From assembly GCA_947164865.1 (NCBI GenBank), contig CAMUYA010000020.1:1-63724 (forward strand): 63,724 bases of DNA, in the 5' to 3' direction. Positions 61,249 to 63,724 of this stretch are shown piece after piece. The notes under the pieces are model-generated. The model saw nothing but the letters and a program-made list of their open reading frames with translations, did no database searches and had not been told where the DNA came from. How positions within the stretch are numbered: the stretch's first letter is position 1; every line of letters starts with the position of its first letter. The DNA comes from an uncultured Lachnospiraceae bacterium (lineage in GTDB: Bacteria > Bacillota > Clostridia > Lachnospirales > Lachnospiraceae). A program made the translations under genes and the position numbers.

Positions 61249-61884
61249 ATGAATGTATTGAAGGTGACGGACCCGCAGTTTAAGAAGTACGGACGGGTCA
61301 TCAAAAATGTCGATCTTAAGCCGCTTGTGGAAGCTATGGCTAACACTCCCTGCCCTGATGATTGTGTTTATGTGGCAGGTGATCCGGCTCTAGAGGCAGT
61401 CGGCACATCAAAGGATCTTCAGAGAATCTATTACGGGGAGCTTCCGATCCAGGTCGGCTATTGCAACGGCCACAATCAGAAGCTGAATGCGGTTGAGTAT
61501 CACCGCTGCAGCGAACTCAATATCGCTCAGACCGACGCTATTCTGATCGTCGGAATGCAGCAGGATATTGAGGACGATTTCACTTATGATACTTCCAAGA
61601 TGGAAGCATTCCTTCTTCCTGCCGGATGCGGTGTCGAGATCTACGGAACAACACTTCATTACGCACCCTGCGGAGTGGGCGGAAACGGCTTCCGTGTAAC
61701 CATAGTTCTTCCTGCCGGCACAAACGGTGATCTCAAGCAGTCACATGCAGCCAAGAATCCCGCTGCATGCACCGATGAAGATGCACTCCTTGCCGCAAAT
61801 AACAAGTGGCTCATCGCCCACAAGGACGGCGGCCAGGCAGAGGGCTCCTTCCTCGGCCTCAAGGGTGAGAACCTGGAAGTATAA
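61249..61884 (+). CDS. DUF4867 family protein
   Basis: A 211-residue cytoplasmic protein that matches the DUF4867 pattern: an opening VTDPQFKKYGRVIKNVD, an ELPIQVGYCNGHNQKLNAVEYHRCSE core with His and Glu spaced as in cupins, and a LHYAPC strand. Members sit near sugar isomerase genes in Firmicutes, as here. The start at 61249 has GAGAGG 7 bases upstream; 61234 and 61243 are alternatives. A cupin-like sugar-binding or epimerase role is plausible but unproven. Confidence 0.75.
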   Translation: MNVLKVTDPQFKKYGRVIKNVDLKPLVEAMANTPCPDDCVYVAGDPALEAVGTSKDLQRIYYGELPIQVGYCNGHNQKLNAVEYHRCSELNIAQTDAILIVGMQQDIEDDFTYDTSKMEAFLLPAGCGVEIYGTTLHYAPCGVGGNGFRVTIVLPAGTNGDLKQSHAAKNPAACTDEDALLAANNKWLIAHKDGGQAEGSFLGLKGENLEV

Positions 61885-61931
61885 GAGCATTATCAATATA
61901 GGATTAACTGTTTCTATATGATTAACCAGCA

Positions 61932-62075
61932 GCTTCGCACATATGCTATGCTGAGAGCAATGTGTCCGAGGCCGGCACTTACTGAGAGCAAGCTTTGCGT
62001 AGCTCGAAGTTAGTACCGCTGCTTCGAGGACCCATAGCCGAGAGGCGGTGATCGAAGCATACATATGTGTGAAGC
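61932..62075 (+). ncRNA. Strongly folded RNA element upstream of the isomerase gene
   Basis: CTTCGCACATATG-C-TATGCT (61933-61952) pairs with 62056-62074 over 19 bp with one bulge and one wobble, closing about 100 bases. Inside, GTCC/GGAC and ACTTACT/AGTTAGT (one mismatch) extend a second arm. It ends about 60 bases before the ATG at 62134. It could be a cis-acting leader or a separate small RNA; I do not recognise a known class. There is no open frame inside it. Confidence 0.5.
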
Positions 62076-62133
62076 GGCGTCACTAGGATGAAAAAAACCA
62101 ATAGATAAACACTTAATTACGGAGGAATCACAC

Positions 62134-63624
62134 ATGTTAACAAACATCCCTAACGTGAAACTCGGAATCATCGCCGTTAGCCGCGACTGCTTCCCCATTG
62201 CGCTTTCAACCCAGCGCAGAAAAGACATCGTTTCCAAGTATGGTGACGATATCTACGAGTGCCAGATCACCGTAGAGAACGAGCTTGATATGCTCAAGGC
62301 TGTTGAGGACGTAAAGAAGGCTGAGTGCAATGCTCTTGTAGTATTCCTCGGAAACTTCGGTCCCGAGACACCCGAAACACTTATTGCCAAGAATTTTGAC
62401 GGTCCCTGCATGTTCGTAGCAGCAGCAGAGGGATTCTCTGATGCAGAGAAGGACATGATCAACGGCCGTGGCGACGCATACTGCGGAATGCTCAACGCAT
62501 CCTACAACCTCGGAATGAGACATCTTGATGCTTACATCCCCGAGTATCCCGTTGGAACCGCTGATGACATCGCAAAGATGATCAAGGACTTCGTTCCCGT
62601 TGCAAGAGCAGTCATCGGAGTTAAGAACCTCAAGATCATAACCTTCGGTCCCAGACCTCAGGACTTCTTCGCTTGTAACGCTCCCATCAAGGGACTTTAC
62701 GAGATCGGCGTAGAGATCGAAGAGAATTCAGAGCTTGACCTTCTTGTTTCTTACAGAAAGCATAAGAACGATCCCCGTATTCCAGAGGTTTGTGCAGATA
62801 TGGCTAAGGAAATGGGCGAAGGAAAGTATTATCCCGAGCTCAACGAGAGAATGGCACAGTTCGAGCTTACACTTCTTGACTGGGCTGAAGAGCACAAGGG
62901 ATCAAGCCAGTTCGTTGCATTTGCCGACAAGTGCTGGCCTGCATTCCCCGAGACCTTCGGTTTCGAGCCCTGCTACGTTAACAGCCGCCTTGCTTCCAGA
63001 GGAATTCCCGTATCCTGTGAAGTAGATATCTACGGCGCACTTTCAGAGTACATCGGAATCTGCGTATCTGCTGATACCGTTACTCTCCTTGACATCAATA
63101 ACTCTGTTCCTCAGTTCATCTATGACGAGGACATCAAGGGCAAGTACAACTACAGTCTTACCGATACATTCATGGGCTTCCACTGTGGAAACACTCCCGA
63201 GTGCAAGCTTTGCTCGGATCGTGCGGTTAAGTATCAGCTCATCCAGCACAGACTTCTCGAGCCCGAAGGAAGCGAGCCTGACTTCACAAGAGGTACTCTT
63301 GAGGCAGATCTCGCTGCATCCGATATCACCTTCTATCGTCTGCAGTGCGACAGCCAGGGTGTGCTTCGTTCCTACATCGCAGAAGGCGAGATCCTCGATG
63401 TAAGAACAAGATCCTTCGGAGGAATCGGTGTATTCGCTATTCCCGAGATGGGACGTTTCTATCGTCACGTTCTCGTTCAGAAGGGCTATCCTCATCACGG
63501 TGCAGTTGCTTTCTCACATGTCGGAAAGTATCTCTTCGAGGTATTCAAGTTCCTCGGAGTGGGGGATATCGCATACAATCAGCCTAAGAGCCTGCCTTAT
63601 CCCACCGAGAATCCTTTCGCATAA
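62134..63624 (+). CDS. L-fucose/L-arabinose isomerase-family protein
   Basis: A 496-residue cytoplasmic protein with the FucI/AraA fold: an N-terminal Rossmann-like domain (IPNVKLGIIAVSRDCFP), a middle domain (AFADKCWPAFPETFGFEPCYVNSRLASRGIPVSCEVDIYG, with Glu and Asp metal ligands of this family), and a C-terminal barrel ending HHGAVAFSHVGKYLFEVFKFLGV with conserved His. The substrate is open; the xylan locus lacks a xylose isomerase, but FucI-family enzymes normally act on fucose, arabinose or related sugars. Codon use is biased, hinting at high expression. A CGGAGGAA ribosome site precedes it and a terminator follows. Confidence 0.82.
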   Translation: MLTNIPNVKLGIIAVSRDCFPIALSTQRRKDIVSKYGDDIYECQITVENELDMLKAVEDVKKAECNALVVFLGNFGPETPETLIAKNFDGPCMFVAAAEGFSDAEKDMINGRGDAYCGMLNASYNLGMRHLDAYIPEYPVGTADDIAKMIKDFVPVARAVIGVKNLKIITFGPRPQDFFACNAPIKGLYEIGVEIEENSELDLLVSYRKHKNDPRIPEVCADMAKEMGEGKYYPELNERMAQFELTLLDWAEEHKGSSQFVAFADKCWPAFPETFGFEPCYVNSRLASRGIPVSCEVDIYGALSEYIGICVSADTVTLLDINNSVPQFIYDEDIKGKYNYSLTDTFMGFHCGNTPECKLCSDRAVKYQLIQHRLLEPEGSEPDFTRGTLEADLAASDITFYRLQCDSQGVLRSYIAEGEILDVRTRSFGGIGVFAIPEMGRFYRHVLVQKGYPHHGAVAFSHVGKYLFEVFKFLGVGDIAYNQPKSLPYPTENPFA

Positions 63625-63643
63625 TAACGTAAGGTATAAAGCT

Positions 63644-63677
63644 AAAAGCCGTCCGGTCATCCGGACGGCTTTTTTAC
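63644..63677 (+). terminator. Terminator of the isomerase gene
   Basis: AAGCCGTCCGG-TCAT-CCGGACGGCTT followed by TTTT; a perfect 11-bp stem. Confidence 0.92.
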
Positions 63678-63679
63678 TT

Positions 63680-63724
63680 TATAGGAAATTTCTCCTAGCG
63701 GAGAAATCGCGTATCAAAAACGCC
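63680..63724. repeat. Dispersed TATAGGAAATTTCTCC repeat, cut by the window end
   Basis: The 16-base word at 63680-63695 is identical to 42567-42582, and here continues into GATTTCTCC/GGAGAAAT-type pairing (63688-63707). The element runs to the edge of the window. Confidence 0.6.

Noticed and set aside
61932..62075. 6S RNA, SRP RNA or tmRNA
   Set aside because: The length and internal bases do not match: no SRP tetraloop region, no tRNA-like ends, and no central bubble typical of 6S RNA.

Overview
The window looks like chromosomal DNA of a rumen or gut Lachnospiraceae, most like Butyrivibrio/Pseudobutyrivibrio. This is inferred from strong AGGAGG-type ribosome sites, lipoprotein-type secretion signals, low-to-moderate GC, VTC/DUF4956/Cthe_2159-type genes, DUF5648 surface repeats, and a large glucuronoxylan locus that uses substrate-binding proteins and ABC importers rather than SusCD. 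No tRNA, rRNA, transposase or CRISPR array was seen.

Layout. (1) 79-3241: an apparently N-terminally truncated DUF6273/DUF5648 surface protein, a SIR2-like gene, and a decayed copy of a small inverted-repeat element. (2) 3242-42484: the xylan region. A WG-repeat-like lipoprotein is followed by a GH8 reducing-end exo-oligoxylanase, an SGNH esterase, a GH43 and a convergent AraC regulator. Next come a surface GH10 xylanase lipoprotein and a nine-gene import block: a giant membrane-anchored binding protein, two permeases, NHL, YIP1 and DUF5696 proteins, two more permeases and a lipoprotein binding protein. Then follow a MacAB-like export block (two adaptor lipoproteins, FtsX permease, two ATPases), two paralogous U32-like proteins, GH115, GH3 and xylulokinase. 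Only the GH10 carries a secretion signal. The logic is therefore outside cutting, import of decorated oligosaccharides, and debranching and depolymerisation in the cytoplasm. Neither importer has an ATPase of its own, and no xylose isomerase is recognisable.

(3) 42814-48949: five tightly packed genes of unknown function (two GNAT-like proteins, a 729-residue coiled-coil protein, a 7TM sensor-like protein and a 7TM protein with a vestigial GGDEF-like tail) behind a near-consensus promoter and ended by a terminator. (4) 49145-55810: a DUF975 membrane protein, an OmpR-type two-component pair, then VTC, DUF4956 and Cthe_2159-type genes. Tandem 11-bp direct repeats lie before three transcription units here and may be sites for the response regulator. 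(5) 56013-63624: iron alcohol dehydrogenase, phosphodiester glycosidase, small membrane protein, a 44-residue type I toxin-like peptide inside long inverted repeats, a second DUF5648 surface protein with a structured leader, a DUF4867 protein, and a FucI/AraA-family isomerase preceded by a strongly folded RNA.

The observations most worth a second look are the toxin-like element with two decayed relatives, an array of six different hairpins with near-constant loops between the U32-like paralogs, the unknown five-gene operon, the paired importer with DUF5696, and the 11-bp direct repeats. All assignments come from reading motifs by eye; no database search was possible.
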